DNA of 64,000 bases from Blastopirellula marina. GTDB taxonomy: Bacteria > Planctomycetota > Planctomycetia > Pirellulales > Pirellulaceae. The stretch's first letter is position 1. The number at the start of each line of letters is the position of its first letter. Position numbers and translations under genes: made by a program. The DNA lies in the NCBI RefSeq assembly GCF_002967765.1, contig NZ_PUHY01000010.1, positions 1,116,001 through 1,180,000 of the forward strand, written 5' to 3'. Of the stretch, positions 28,625 to 37,044 are shown piece after piece. The notes under the pieces were generated by a model, which saw only the letters and a program-made list of their open reading frames with translations, was not told the origin of the DNA and made no database searches.

Positions 28625-29506
28625 ATGCACATGCGTCGGGCATTCACCCTGGTCGAATTGTTAGTTGTGATCGCCATCATTGGCGTGCTGATCGCGTTGC
28701 TTTTGCCTGCTGTTCAACAAGCACGTGAAGCGGCTCGTCGAATGCAGTGCACCAACGGCCAGAAACAACTCGTTCTGGCTATGCATAACTACGAGGGTAC
28801 CTTTCGCGTCTATCCTACCGGTCGGCTGGGCTGCGACGGGGCATGTGCTCCGCAGAATGGGCCTGCGACGAGTGGCTTCGTCCTGCTGCTTCCCTTCCTG
28901 GAACAAGACAATTTATACCAGCAGTTTGCTCCGTACGGTCCTGACAACACGTTTCCCGAAAGCCTGCCAGAATCGGTCGTCAACACTCGGCCGGAAGCAT
29001 TCGTCTGCCCAAGTTCCACCATGAAGCAGTCCTTCGAGATCAGTGGCAAAGACTGGGCGACGGCCTCGTATGCCTTCGTTTCGGGACATTACGGTCCTTC
29101 GGAGCAAACCGGTGCGAAGGTAAAGTGGGAGAACACTGGCATGTTTGTGTATCGAGATTCTTACGGAAATCGTGATGCCCTGGATGGTCTCTCGAACGTA
29201 ATGTTCGTCGGCGAAGTCATCTCAGGTGATTTGACCAATCACCTTAATCGCTGGACGGTTGGTACACGCCATCTCGATTCACTTCGCACAACGGAAAACC
29301 CCTTGAACACGCCACCAGGGCAAGGGATTACGACCTCGCCGTATGGTGAAGCGTACAACGGGGCCTTTGGCAGCCGTCATCCTGGTGGTGCTAATTTTGG
29401 CTACGGCGATGGATCGGTTCACTTCCTATCCGAAACGATCAACCTCGACCTTTACAAACTGCTCAGCCAACGCGCGTCGGGCAAAGTGAAAGCAAGCCAG
29501 AACTGA
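28625..29506 (+). CDS. DUF1559 type IV pilin-like protein (pseudopilin)
   Basis: A 293-residue member of the large planctomycete DUF1559 family. The N-terminus is a type III (pilin) signal: short basic leader RRA followed by FTLVELLVVIAIIGVLIALL, with Phe after the cleavage point and Glu at +5. The residue before the cut is Ala, not the usual Gly, which prepilin peptidase tolerates. Next comes QQAREAARRMQCTNGQKQL, the family's first conserved block, and near the C-terminus FGYGDGSVHFL, the H-x-x-DGSV block. Such proteins are presumed to be exported by a type II/IV-like system and assembled on the surface. The lipoprotein gene 53 bases downstream is a usual partner. Confidence 0.92.
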   Translation: MHMRRAFTLVELLVVIAIIGVLIALLLPAVQQAREAARRMQCTNGQKQLVLAMHNYEGTFRVYPTGRLGCDGACAPQNGPATSGFVLLLPFLEQDNLYQQFAPYGPDNTFPESLPESVVNTRPEAFVCPSSTMKQSFEISGKDWATASYAFVSGHYGPSEQTGAKVKWENTGMFVYRDSYGNRDALDGLSNVMFVGEVISGDLTNHLNRWTVGTRHLDSLRTTENPLNTPPGQGITTSPYGEAYNGAFGSRHPGGANFGYGDGSVHFLSETINLDLYKLLSQRASGKVKASQN

Positions 29507-29559
29507 TTTTCTACGGCTTTGCCTTGTTGCTTGCTCCCAGCATTACCACCGAAGATCTC

Positions 29560-30024
29560 ATGCTTTTGCCACGGCTTTTACTTCTCGTAATTCTTCTCAT
29601 GGCCGCGATTGCTGGCGGATGCGGCGATGGACGCGAATATCCCGTGAAGGCCTCTGGTCAAGTATTTCTCAACGGTCAGCCACTCAAGTTTGAAGGGGAC
29701 GGCTTCATCCAAGTTGTTCCCAAGAACAGTCGCGCAGCAACCGGACGCATTGACCCTCAAGATGGCTCATTCACCCTAACCACAAGCGTACCCGGCGATG
29801 GGGTCATGCCTGGAGAACACGCTGTTACCGTGAAAGTAATCGCCGCTGGCCGAGGTGGGAACGCGGTGGCACTTCTGCCAGAGGCTTACGCCAGTACCTC
29901 GTCAAGCGGCCTAACCGTGACGATTGACGGGCCAACGGACACACTTCGCATCGATTTGGAAGGCAAACTGAAGATGGCACCCAAGAAGCACAACAACTTG
30001 GCTGGCGACGATAGCGGACGCTAA
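29560..30024 (+). CDS. small lipoprotein paired with DUF1559 protein
   Basis: A 154-residue protein with a lipoprotein signal peptide ending in the lipobox AIAGGC. The mature part is a beta domain (SGQVFLNGQPLKFEGDGFIQVVP, GRIDPQDGSFTLTT, GVMPGEHAVTVKV) like the transthyretin/carboxypeptidase-regulatory-type lipoproteins that follow DUF1559 genes in planctomycetes. The ATG at 29560 is preferred over one at 29524, because it gives a compact signal peptide. Downstream it converges on an asparaginase-type gene with 46 bases between. Function unknown; by position probably an envelope partner of the pseudopilin. Confidence 0.8.
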   Translation: MLLPRLLLLVILLMAAIAGGCGDGREYPVKASGQVFLNGQPLKFEGDGFIQVVPKNSRAATGRIDPQDGSFTLTTSVPGDGVMPGEHAVTVKVIAAGRGGNAVALLPEAYASTSSSGLTVTIDGPTDTLRIDLEGKLKMAPKKHNNLAGDDSGR

Positions 30025-30026
30025 CA

Positions 30027-30073
30027 GTCTGTTGATTTTCTGCTTCGTTAGCGAGTAATTCAACAAGCTGCTA
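30027..30073. repeat. inverted repeat between convergent genes
   Basis: Two nested arms span the 46-base convergent gap: an outer imperfect pair around TGTTGA/TCAACA (8 of 10 bases matching, AGTCTGTTGA with TCAACAAGCT) and GCTAAC/GTTAGC inside. It could act as a bidirectional terminator, though no clean T-run follows either way. Confidence 0.4.
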
Positions 30074-31018
30074 GGCCGGATCATATAACGGCTCGCAGGC
30101 TTCCAACCGGGAGCCGTTTTCGTCGGAGATGGCAATCTTCCAATCACCTCGCAAGCAAACACCGGCATGCGTGCCATCTTTCGCCAGCAGAAACAACTGT
30201 AAATCGAAGTTCGCTCGGCCACGATCATCTAGCTCGAATGGCGGTGCATGTTTCGCCGCTTGCTTTAACACCGCCATCCCGGCATCCCGAGGCGAGAGCC
30301 CCTGCCCCATCAGTTGAACGGCATGAAAACTGGAACAGTTCAGCAAATTCGCTTCGCCATGCCCGATACTGCCACACGTTCCATAGTCGTTATCGACGTA
30401 GAGCCCTGCCCCGAAGATCGGCGTGTCACCAACGCGCCCCTTCGTTTTGAAGCAGTGTCCACTGGTCGAGGTGCAACATGCCAAGTCTTTTTCCGCATCT
30501 TGCCCAGCGACATGAACCGTCCCCGCCGGATGGCGATACATCTCGCCCAAGATTTTGTGTAGCCGCCGATTCTCTTCCGTGTCGGCGGCTGGCAACCACT
30601 CGACGTTGGCTTGGTAGGTGCGTTTCCATAATCGCCACAACTTCCGTGACTTTTCCGAGAGCAAGTTTTCGGTCGTAAATCCTGCCGCTCGAGCGAATTC
30701 GTATGCTCCTTCCCCTTGCAACATCACGCGTCGCGACTGCTGCATGAGGCAAAGGGCAACTTGGGAGACATGGCGTACTTCGCGGAGCCCGATGATTGAT
30801 CCGCCACGGTGCGTGCGTCCATCCATCACAGCGGCATCGAGGGTGACTTCACCATGCTCATCGGGAAGCCCGCCGTAACCAACGGTCACTTCATCTGGGT
30901 CGTCTTCCACAAGCTTCACGCCATCGACGATCGCTTCAAGCAAGTTCACGCTTTGTTGAATTTTTTCCCAAGCCAGGCGTGTCGCTTCCAGTCCATTGTG
31001 AGAGGCAATGAGTTTCAT
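30071..31018 (-). CDS. N4-(beta-N-acetylglucosaminyl)-L-asparaginase-type Ntn hydrolase
   Basis: Member of the isoaspartyl peptidase / glycosylasparaginase family, which removes the Asn-linked sugar or hydrolyses isoaspartyl bonds after autocleavage into alpha and beta chains. The 315-residue length is usual. Seen blocks are VTVGYGGLPDEHGEVTLDAAVMDG near the N-terminus, then AGTVHVAG, where Thr167 is in the right place to be the N-terminal nucleophile of the beta chain, then STSGHCFKTKGRVGDTPIFGAGLYVDN, the substrate-binding block. The family normally has His-Asp-Thr before the nucleophile; here it is His-Pro-Ala-Gly-Thr, a variation to be aware of. No signal peptide is seen, so a cytoplasmic location is likely. 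Confidence 0.85.
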   Translation of the reverse strand: MKLIASHNGLEATRLAWEKIQQSVNLLEAIVDGVKLVEDDPDEVTVGYGGLPDEHGEVTLDAAVMDGRTHRGGSIIGLREVRHVSQVALCLMQQSRRVMLQGEGAYEFARAAGFTTENLLSEKSRKLWRLWKRTYQANVEWLPAADTEENRRLHKILGEMYRHPAGTVHVAGQDAEKDLACCTSTSGHCFKTKGRVGDTPIFGAGLYVDNDYGTCGSIGHGEANLLNCSSFHAVQLMGQGLSPRDAGMAVLKQAAKHAPPFELDDRGRANFDLQLFLLAKDGTHAGVCLRGDWKIAISDENGSRLEACEPLYDPA

Positions 31019-31332
31019 AGTTTTTTGTCGCTCGTGTCACGCTATAATTTAGGAGAACAAGAAATTATTCCCCCTGAGAGGCTACAACAGACGCGTGAGC
31101 GTCTACAAAGTCTGTCCGGAAATGCCATCGGGTCTTTTTCGATCCCCTGGCATGTGTCCTGCAAGGCGGTAGTTTGCGGCGAAACGAAGCCGCGGACTAA
31201 TTAGGACACTGGGTCGTATTGTTATTGGAATGAACTGACAAATCGATCGGGTATCGCATCATTTGTCGATGCTTCCCCCTGGTTAGCCCTGTCGCTCGAT
31301 CGATCTGCGCCTTGCCCCAACCACGTGCGTCT
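31019..31332. other. 314-base spacer with a promoter-like hexamer
   Basis: Divergent spacer between the asparaginase-type gene and the membrane protein at 31333. It contains a perfect TATAAT (31043-31048) and then AGGAG (31052-31056). The frame after AGGAG runs from an ATT at 31066 to a stop at 31202 without an ATG, GTG or TTG start at a useful distance, so no small gene is called. No tRNA or other RNA gene is recognised here. Confidence 0.4.
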
Positions 31333-32121
31333 ATGAGCCATCCGCCTGATCAATCCGATTCGCCGTCTCACTTGCGAATCGATGACGATTCTTCTCCGAT
31401 CTCTCCGCAACAACGCTGGCTCCGAGTTCTCGGCGGCGTGTTCGCCGTTGCTGCCCTGATCTTCGCATTGCTGCCGTTCCTTATCGGGTTACCTAAAACG
31501 ACAAATCAAGCCGTCACGTACGCGCTAGGATTGGTCATGGTCGCGTTAATCGACGCGGGCTTAAGTGCCATTCTGCTGACTTGGCGAAACGTAACCTGCA
31601 GCAAGCTCGGCAAGTGGGAGTTCACTGTCGAAGGATATCAGTCGTCTCTCTTCCGCAATCTGATCCTCGGCGGCGGAATGCAATGCGTGGCCATTCTTGC
31701 GTTGTGGCTTCCACTTCTAGCCGCGGACGAAGCGGACAACACGAATGTCAGCCTGGCGGTGTTCATGATCATGGCGGCCTTCAGCGCGCTTGCCAGCACA
31801 CCGTGGTTGATTCAGTATTTCCTGAAGATCAAAGGGCATGATCTGGAAGTTTACGAAGAAGGGCTCATGATCGGTGGATTCTACCCATGTCGCTGGGAGC
31901 GAATCGTTGGCTATCACGTTTGGGAAGATGAATGCTCGTTCATCACCTTCGACATCCGCGGCCGAGCACCGTTCGAGGTCTTTCTTTCCCCGATCGACCA
32001 AAAGCTGTTATGCGAAACCCTGCAAGAGCACGTCGGGCCTCCCACGTCGCAAGGACGATCGTCCGATCTTCCGCACCACAATCGTCCCGGCCCGCCTGGG
32101 CAGCTATCGATCTTTCGCTAA
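31333..32121 (+). CDS. four-helix membrane protein with PH-like C-terminal domain
   Basis: A 262-residue protein of unknown function. The longest frame begins with TTG at 31312, but the ATG at 31333 is more likely. Four hydrophobic helices are seen: two at about 29-75, then two at about 100-165. A cytoplasmic C-terminal region follows (HDLEVYEEGLMIGGFYPCRWERIVGYHVWEDE, positions about 170-205), which has the strand-rich pattern of bacterial PH/YcxB-like domains where a conserved W precedes I-x-G-Y. The end is a Pro/His-rich tail. The first 25 residues are rich in Ser, Asp and Pro. Downstream it converges on the rlmI-like gene with 6 bases between the ends. Confidence 0.65.
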   Translation: MSHPPDQSDSPSHLRIDDDSSPISPQQRWLRVLGGVFAVAALIFALLPFLIGLPKTTNQAVTYALGLVMVALIDAGLSAILLTWRNVTCSKLGKWEFTVEGYQSSLFRNLILGGGMQCVAILALWLPLLAADEADNTNVSLAVFMIMAAFSALASTPWLIQYFLKIKGHDLEVYEEGLMIGGFYPCRWERIVGYHVWEDECSFITFDIRGRAPFEVFLSPIDQKLLCETLQEHVGPPTSQGRSSDLPHHNRPGPPGQLSIFR

Positions 32122-32127
32122 TGGTGG

Positions 32128-33354
32128 CTAGCCGACGCTGGCGATGAAGCACTTGAGGTATTCGCTCTCGAGGCAGGTCGCACTGACCGGGTGATCCGGC
32201 GCCGCACCGCGTTGTTCGAGAATGCGGAAATCGCGACCTGACTTCTGCGACACGCCGAGCAACATCATCTGAAATTCGTCACGACTAACGTTGCCGCTGC
32301 AACTGCATGTCACGAGAATTCCGCCCGGCCGCAACAACTGAGATGCGTGTCGATTGATGTGAAAGTAAGCTCGGAGTGCTTCATCGATCGTTCGCCGCGA
32401 TTTGGTGAACTTAGGTGGATCGAGCACGATGGCATCGTACTGATCGCCAGCATCGACGCGGGCTTTCAAATAGTCGAAGCAGTCCGCCTTCTCAAACGAA
32501 ACATTGGTCAGTTGGTTTCGTTCGGCATTACGTTCCGCGGCAGAAATCGCCGGCCCGCTTCCATCGACGCCATGGACATGCGCAGCACCACCATGCTTGG
32601 CGGCATTTAAACCAAATCCGCCACTGTAGCAGAACATGTCGAGCATTCTGGCCCCTGGAGGCAAATAACTGGCCGCCACGCGACGATTATCGCGTTGATC
32701 GAGATAGAACCCCGTTTTTTGCCCTTCGGAAAGCGCTACCTCATAGCGCAAATCGTTCTCGACAAGTTCGATCGGTTCGTCTGGCAATTCGCCGCTGACG
32801 AGCTTCGCTTCTATCTCCAAGCCTTCCAGCTTCAAAATGCCCGCTTCCCCACGCAGGGAAATGCTCTTCGGCTGCATCAGATCTTGCAGGATGGCCACGA
32901 TCGAATCGATCCGCTTGTACATCCCGAGCGAGGTGATCTGAATCACCAAATGGCCAGCGAAGTATTCGACCACCAGACCGCTAAGTCCATCTGCCTCGCT
33001 ATAGACAAGTCGGCAACCACTGTCTTCACGAATCATGCCGAGTTCGCGGCGCATTTGAATCGCTCGCTCAAGACGGCTTCGCCAGAACGCATCGTCCAAC
33101 GTCGTCGCTTGATCCCACGAGTAAAGCCGCACGCGGAGGTGGCTGTTACGGTTGATCACACCGTACGCGATGAAGCGATCCTTATCGCTGATCAACTCGA
33201 CCACGTCGCCATCTTCAACTTTGCCGTACACCTTATCGATACCGCTGTCGCGAACCCAAGGATGGCGGCCGAAGAAAGGCTGGGCTTTGCGTGGACGCAG
33301 CTTGACCTTCGGAAGCTTCGATGCTGGGGGATTCTCAACCGATTCGTCTGTCAT
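32128..33354 (-). CDS. rlmI: class I SAM-dependent rRNA cytosine methyltransferase, RlmI-like
   Basis: A 408-residue member of the RlmI/RlmKL family, which methylates C5 of a cytosine in 23S rRNA. An N-terminal PUA-like domain (about 17-95; LRPRKAQPFFGRHPWVRDSGI) is followed by an EEHD-like region and a Rossmann methyltransferase domain with MLDMFCYSGGFGLNAAKHGG (motif I), HGVDGS, AIVLDPPKFTKSR (motif IV with the DPP-K-F catalytic loop) and LVTCSCSGNVS, whose cysteine acts in C5 methylation in this family. The stop codon of this gene and the start of gltX are oriented together on the minus strand with gltX upstream by 7 bases, so the two are likely co-transcribed. Confidence 0.88.
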   Translation of the reverse strand: MTDESVENPPASKLPKVKLRPRKAQPFFGRHPWVRDSGIDKVYGKVEDGDVVELISDKDRFIAYGVINRNSHLRVRLYSWDQATTLDDAFWRSRLERAIQMRRELGMIREDSGCRLVYSEADGLSGLVVEYFAGHLVIQITSLGMYKRIDSIVAILQDLMQPKSISLRGEAGILKLEGLEIEAKLVSGELPDEPIELVENDLRYEVALSEGQKTGFYLDQRDNRRVAASYLPPGARMLDMFCYSGGFGLNAAKHGGAAHVHGVDGSGPAISAAERNAERNQLTNVSFEKADCFDYLKARVDAGDQYDAIVLDPPKFTKSRRTIDEALRAYFHINRHASQLLRPGGILVTCSCSGNVSRDEFQMMLLGVSQKSGRDFRILEQRGAAPDHPVSATCLESEYLKCFIASVG

Positions 33355-33361
33355 CTTCTAA

Positions 33362-34951
33362 TTAGGCTTCCGGGGAAAACGTTTCTTGGGCCAGCTTCAA
33401 CGTGTTGTCCATACGACGCAAGCACGCTTCTTTACCGAGAATGGCCAGGCAATCGAACATACCAGGACCAACGGTCTTACCAGTCACGCTCAGTCGGACG
33501 CCATGGATGATGTCGCCGATCTTGATACCGGCTTCGTCGACGAACGAGTGCATTTCCTTGTCGAGGTGCTCGACCGTCCAGTCTTCGACCCCATCTAAGT
33601 GGTTGCGGAAGGTGGCCAGAATCGCTTGGGCTTCGGCGTCACCGAGTCGCTTCTTGAAGCCTTTCTCGTCCATCTCCATCTTGTCGTCAGCGACATAGAA
33701 GTAGTCGGCGTAGGAGATAATATCCCCCATGGTCTTCAAGCGATCGCCACACGCAGCAACGATCTTCTCAAGCTTCTCCATCTCGCCTTCTGCAGCAGGA
33801 TCCGCAACCAGACCGGCCTTCTGGAGGTAAGGCATCATGCCGGCTGCCTTTTCGGCATTATTAAGGCCCTGCATGTGGCGATCTTGAAAGGCCCATAATT
33901 TCTTACAATCGAAGCTGGCGGGAGCTTTGGTCACGCGTTCGAGGCTGAAGTTTTCGATCATCTGCTCGACCGTGAAGTCTTCTGTCTTGTCGTCCAGCGA
34001 CCATCCCAACAGCACTAGGTAATTCAGGATCGCTGAAGGCAGGTAACCGGTCGCCTCGTAGAAGTCGACGATCACCGGATTGAACGTTTCGGCCGAGGTG
34101 GTCATGCCCAGGTGCTTCGCGATTTCCTCGCCATGCTCGTTCAACCGTTTGAAGTCTTGGTTCTTCAGATACTTCTCAAGTTTACGTTTGCTCAATTTGT
34201 TCTTGCTGCCAGGCTCGGCCACGTACGGCAAGTGAGCGTATTCTGGTAGCTCGTAGCCCAATGACTGCGCGATGAAGATCTGTCGCGGCGTATTCGGCAA
34301 ATGTTCCTCGGCGCGGATGACGTGCGAGATCTTGAAATCGTAGTCATCGACCACGCTGGCCAAGTGATACAAGCAAGAGCCATCGTTTCGCTGAATAACG
34401 TGATCGTTTTCCTTCGCCCACTCGAACGAGACATCACCGCGCACCAAGTCGGTGAACTGACAAACACCTTCGCGGGGCATTTTCATGCGGACAACGCACT
34501 TGCGTCCTTCCGCCTCGAACTTGGCACGTTCTTCCGGCGTGGTGGCCATCCAAGTTCGGCTGTACTGGAATGGTCGCTTCTCGGCCATTGCCAGGTCACG
34601 TTCGCGATTGACTTCTTCCGGCGTGGAATAGTCGTAATAGGCGAATTCATTATCGATCAATTGCTGAGCGGCTGCCTGGTAACGTTCTAAACGCTGCGAT
34701 TGATAGTACGGTTCGTATGGTCCACCGATTTCCGCGCCTTCGTCCCAATCGATGCCCAACCAGCGGAAGCCATCCAGAATTGGCTGCAAGGCTTCTTCCA
34801 CGTTCCGCTCTTGGTCGGTGTCGTCGATCCGGAGGATGAATTGTCCACCATGACGACGCGCGAACAGCCAGTTGAACAGTGCGGTGCGAACCCCACCTAT
34901 GTGAAGATAACCAGTCGGACTGGGGGCGAAACGAGTGCGAACAGGTGCCAT
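33362..34951 (-). CDS. gltX: glutamyl-tRNA synthetase
   Basis: Class I aminoacyl-tRNA synthetase charging tRNA-Glu. From the ATG at 34951 it has 529 residues. The HIGH-type motif is PTGYLHIGG at about 12-20 and the KMSKS-type motif is KLSKR at about 252. The RIDDTDQER and VRMKMP blocks and the C-terminal helical anticodon-binding region are present. A longer frame from 35050 adds a Pro/Arg-rich 33-residue N-terminus not found in the family, so it is rejected. The ATG lacks a clear ribosome binding site. Its stop is 7 bases from the next gene (rlmI-like). Confidence 0.96.
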   Translation of the reverse strand: MAPVRTRFAPSPTGYLHIGGVRTALFNWLFARRHGGQFILRIDDTDQERNVEEALQPILDGFRWLGIDWDEGAEIGGPYEPYYQSQRLERYQAAAQQLIDNEFAYYDYSTPEEVNRERDLAMAEKRPFQYSRTWMATTPEERAKFEAEGRKCVVRMKMPREGVCQFTDLVRGDVSFEWAKENDHVIQRNDGSCLYHLASVVDDYDFKISHVIRAEEHLPNTPRQIFIAQSLGYELPEYAHLPYVAEPGSKNKLSKRKLEKYLKNQDFKRLNEHGEEIAKHLGMTTSAETFNPVIVDFYEATGYLPSAILNYLVLLGWSLDDKTEDFTVEQMIENFSLERVTKAPASFDCKKLWAFQDRHMQGLNNAEKAAGMMPYLQKAGLVADPAAEGEMEKLEKIVAACGDRLKTMGDIISYADYFYVADDKMEMDEKGFKKRLGDAEAQAILATFRNHLDGVEDWTVEHLDKEMHSFVDEAGIKIGDIIHGVRLSVTGKTVGPGMFDCLAILGKEACLRRMDNTLKLAQETFSPEA

Positions 34952-35107
34952 ATGTCGATTCGGCCTGGCCCGTCGAAAGAGCCATGCCCGCCTTTGCAAA
35001 GGGATCGAAGTACGAGCGATGCCTCCCCCTTGTCCGGGTGGAGGCATCATGAACGATCTCTAAGCTTAGACGTTATCGAGGAAGCCCGTCAAAGGGGCGT
35101 CCCGTAA

Positions 35108-36811
35108 TTAGGCGGCAGCCCGTCGTTTCAGCTTCTTCAGGCGACGACGTTCGGCCTTGCTCAGTTGGTGATCCGGTTTCGCTTCGAGACGTAGAATTTC
35201 CTCGTCTTCAGCCGAATTATCGCCATCGTCCTGCGGTGAAAGGTTCTTGCCGGTGATGGTAGGCACTTCCCGAACAGGTGCTGGCTTCGGAGGCGTTTCC
35301 TTTGCCGGAGTTGGCGCGGCCTTCGGACGGGTGGTGATTCGTGGTGTCATCGTGGTCCGTGATTCTTCACTTTCAGGCTTTTCAGTCGCGTCGCCATCGG
35401 CTTCGGCCTTGCTGCCCCACGAGAACCAACCCTTTTTCTTCACAGGCTCTTCCGCGTCGGTCTCCGCTTCCGGTTTAGAAGTCGCGCCGACCTTGGGCGT
35501 TTCTTCCGCGGTTTCGTTGTCATTCTTTCGGCCAAATCCGAACCACGATCGCTTCGGCTTCACTTCGGCCGCATCGTCCTCGATAGCCTCGTCGGTATCC
35601 GGCTTGCTGGCCGCTCGCTTCTTCGCGGCGATTGGCTTGGCCTCCTCCGCGTCTTCGGGTTCCTCGGGATCTTGCTTTCGACCAAACGAGAACCAACCAC
35701 GTTTCGGTTGTGTCAGCTGCTCCTGCTCTTCCGCTTCCTTTTTACTGGTCCGCGAACGTGCGGCCGTTGGCTCGACCGATTCCTCCGTTTCGGACTCCTC
35801 GACCTTCTTACGTCCGAACGAGAACCAACCACGCCGCGGCTTCTCTTCGACCGACTCTTCTTCCTCTTCGGTCGATTCAGCGGCCTGCTTCTTGGCGACA
35901 GCACGCGACTTCTTCGGTGCGACCTTCTTCTTGGCTTCTGCCGGCGCTTCCAGAGTATCCTCTTCGTCTTCGGCAGCAATGCGAACCGTTCGCGAGATCA
36001 ATCCTTGCGCATCGAGCCAGACATATCGCGAGTACTGCACCAAGCTGGCCAACAGCAAACCTACACCCAACAACTTGGCGGCGTGCAGCGTCAACTCTGC
36101 CGGTAGCGAACTTGGTAAAAGTACCAAATCCAATTGCAGCGTCAGTCCAGTTACAAGTAGCAAGCTACTTAGGATGGCAACTGCCAGCGTGCCGTAGCTC
36201 TCGCGCACTTCGATCATCGCTCGCAAGCCCATCGAACCGAAGCCAACACACCAGACAACGGCCCACCAGCCATCGGTCTGGCCGAAGAAACGAAGCTTGC
36301 TGGCGGTTTCCAAACCGCTGGCCACGTCTTGGCGGAAGTTGAGCATGCTATCTAAGCTGGCGAACAGCAACAGCCCTGCAAACCACAGCCAGCAATGATA
36401 GTAGCCGCGGTAATCATCCAAACGATGTCGGCGAATTCGATAAATCAGCACTGCCAGTAACGAACCGGCGAATAAGCTTCCGGCGGTGAGATAGGTAGCA
36501 AGGCTATCAACCCGAGTCAGATCAGCCCAGCGAATCACTCGTCCGAGATAATGATCGAGTGCCAGCACCCCAGCAACCACCATTACGATGGCCACATACA
36601 TCAGCGTGACATGTACAACATAAATTGGCACAACATCAACGATGCGCACCCGTCGCTCGTCCACGGCTGACTTCGAGTAGCTGCGTGTAGACTGGCAACC
36701 TCCGTTCGAAGAATCTACGGAAGCTTGCCCCTTGCCTGAATCGCCTGCGCGATCATCCATCAATGCCCGGCGTCGACGTTCGTCGCGCAGGCCATTCCGC
36801 CTGAACTGCAT
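35108..36811 (-). CDS. polytopic membrane protein with a four-fold GWFSFGRK repeat tail
   Basis: A 567-residue protein of unknown family. Residues 1-56 are hydrophilic and Arg/Ser-rich. Five to seven hydrophobic helices lie at about 60-265 (for example VVPIYVVHVTLMYVAIVMVV, WLWFAGLLLFA, LAVAILSSLLLVTG). Residues about 280-567 are a charged, Glu/Lys-rich tail carrying four copies of a decapeptide with pattern [KR][KR][GS]WF[SG][FW]G[RS]K at 326-335, 370-379, 420-429 and 459-468, spaced 39-50 residues apart. The end is strongly basic (ERRRLKKLKRRAAA). The aromatic motifs in an otherwise disordered tail suggest short binding sites for a partner or the membrane surface. The ATG at 36811 could be replaced by the Met at residue 18. 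Confidence 0.7.
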   Translation of the reverse strand: MQFRRNGLRDERRRRALMDDRAGDSGKGQASVDSSNGGCQSTRSYSKSAVDERRVRIVDVVPIYVVHVTLMYVAIVMVVAGVLALDHYLGRVIRWADLTRVDSLATYLTAGSLFAGSLLAVLIYRIRRHRLDDYRGYYHCWLWFAGLLLFASLDSMLNFRQDVASGLETASKLRFFGQTDGWWAVVWCVGFGSMGLRAMIEVRESYGTLAVAILSSLLLVTGLTLQLDLVLLPSSLPAELTLHAAKLLGVGLLLASLVQYSRYVWLDAQGLISRTVRIAAEDEEDTLEAPAEAKKKVAPKKSRAVAKKQAAESTEEEEESVEEKPRRGWFSFGRKKVEESETEESVEPTAARSRTSKKEAEEQEQLTQPKRGWFSFGRKQDPEEPEDAEEAKPIAAKKRAASKPDTDEAIEDDAAEVKPKRSWFGFGRKNDNETAEETPKVGATSKPEAETDAEEPVKKKGWFSWGSKAEADGDATEKPESEESRTTMTPRITTRPKAAPTPAKETPPKPAPVREVPTITGKNLSPQDDGDNSAEDEEILRLEAKPDHQLSKAERRRLKKLKRRAAA

Positions 36812-37044
36812 TCTAGATTACCCATCCCTGGTGAAAATAAATGTCCACTTCCCTGTGGCATTCAAATCATCCGTACATAGGACATTTCGGCAATCGATCG
36901 TACCGATCTGAACGATTGCCGAGGTGATATTACGGACAAGCAGCCGGGCATCGATTAAAGCACGCAAAACTCGCAAAGTCGAATCGATTTGACAGCGAGG
37001 CTAGCAGCCAACAATGCGCAAGCCCTGTTAGCATTCCCAGCCGA

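Noticed and set aside
34952-35050. 33-residue N-terminal extension of GltX
   Set aside because: Pro/Arg-rich and without family match; GltX normally begins right before the RFAPSPTG segment.
35247-36197. A 316-codon Ser/Ala-rich plus-strand frame opposite the repeat protein
   Set aside because: Mirror of the low-complexity Glu/Lys-rich tail on the coding strand; no start signals.
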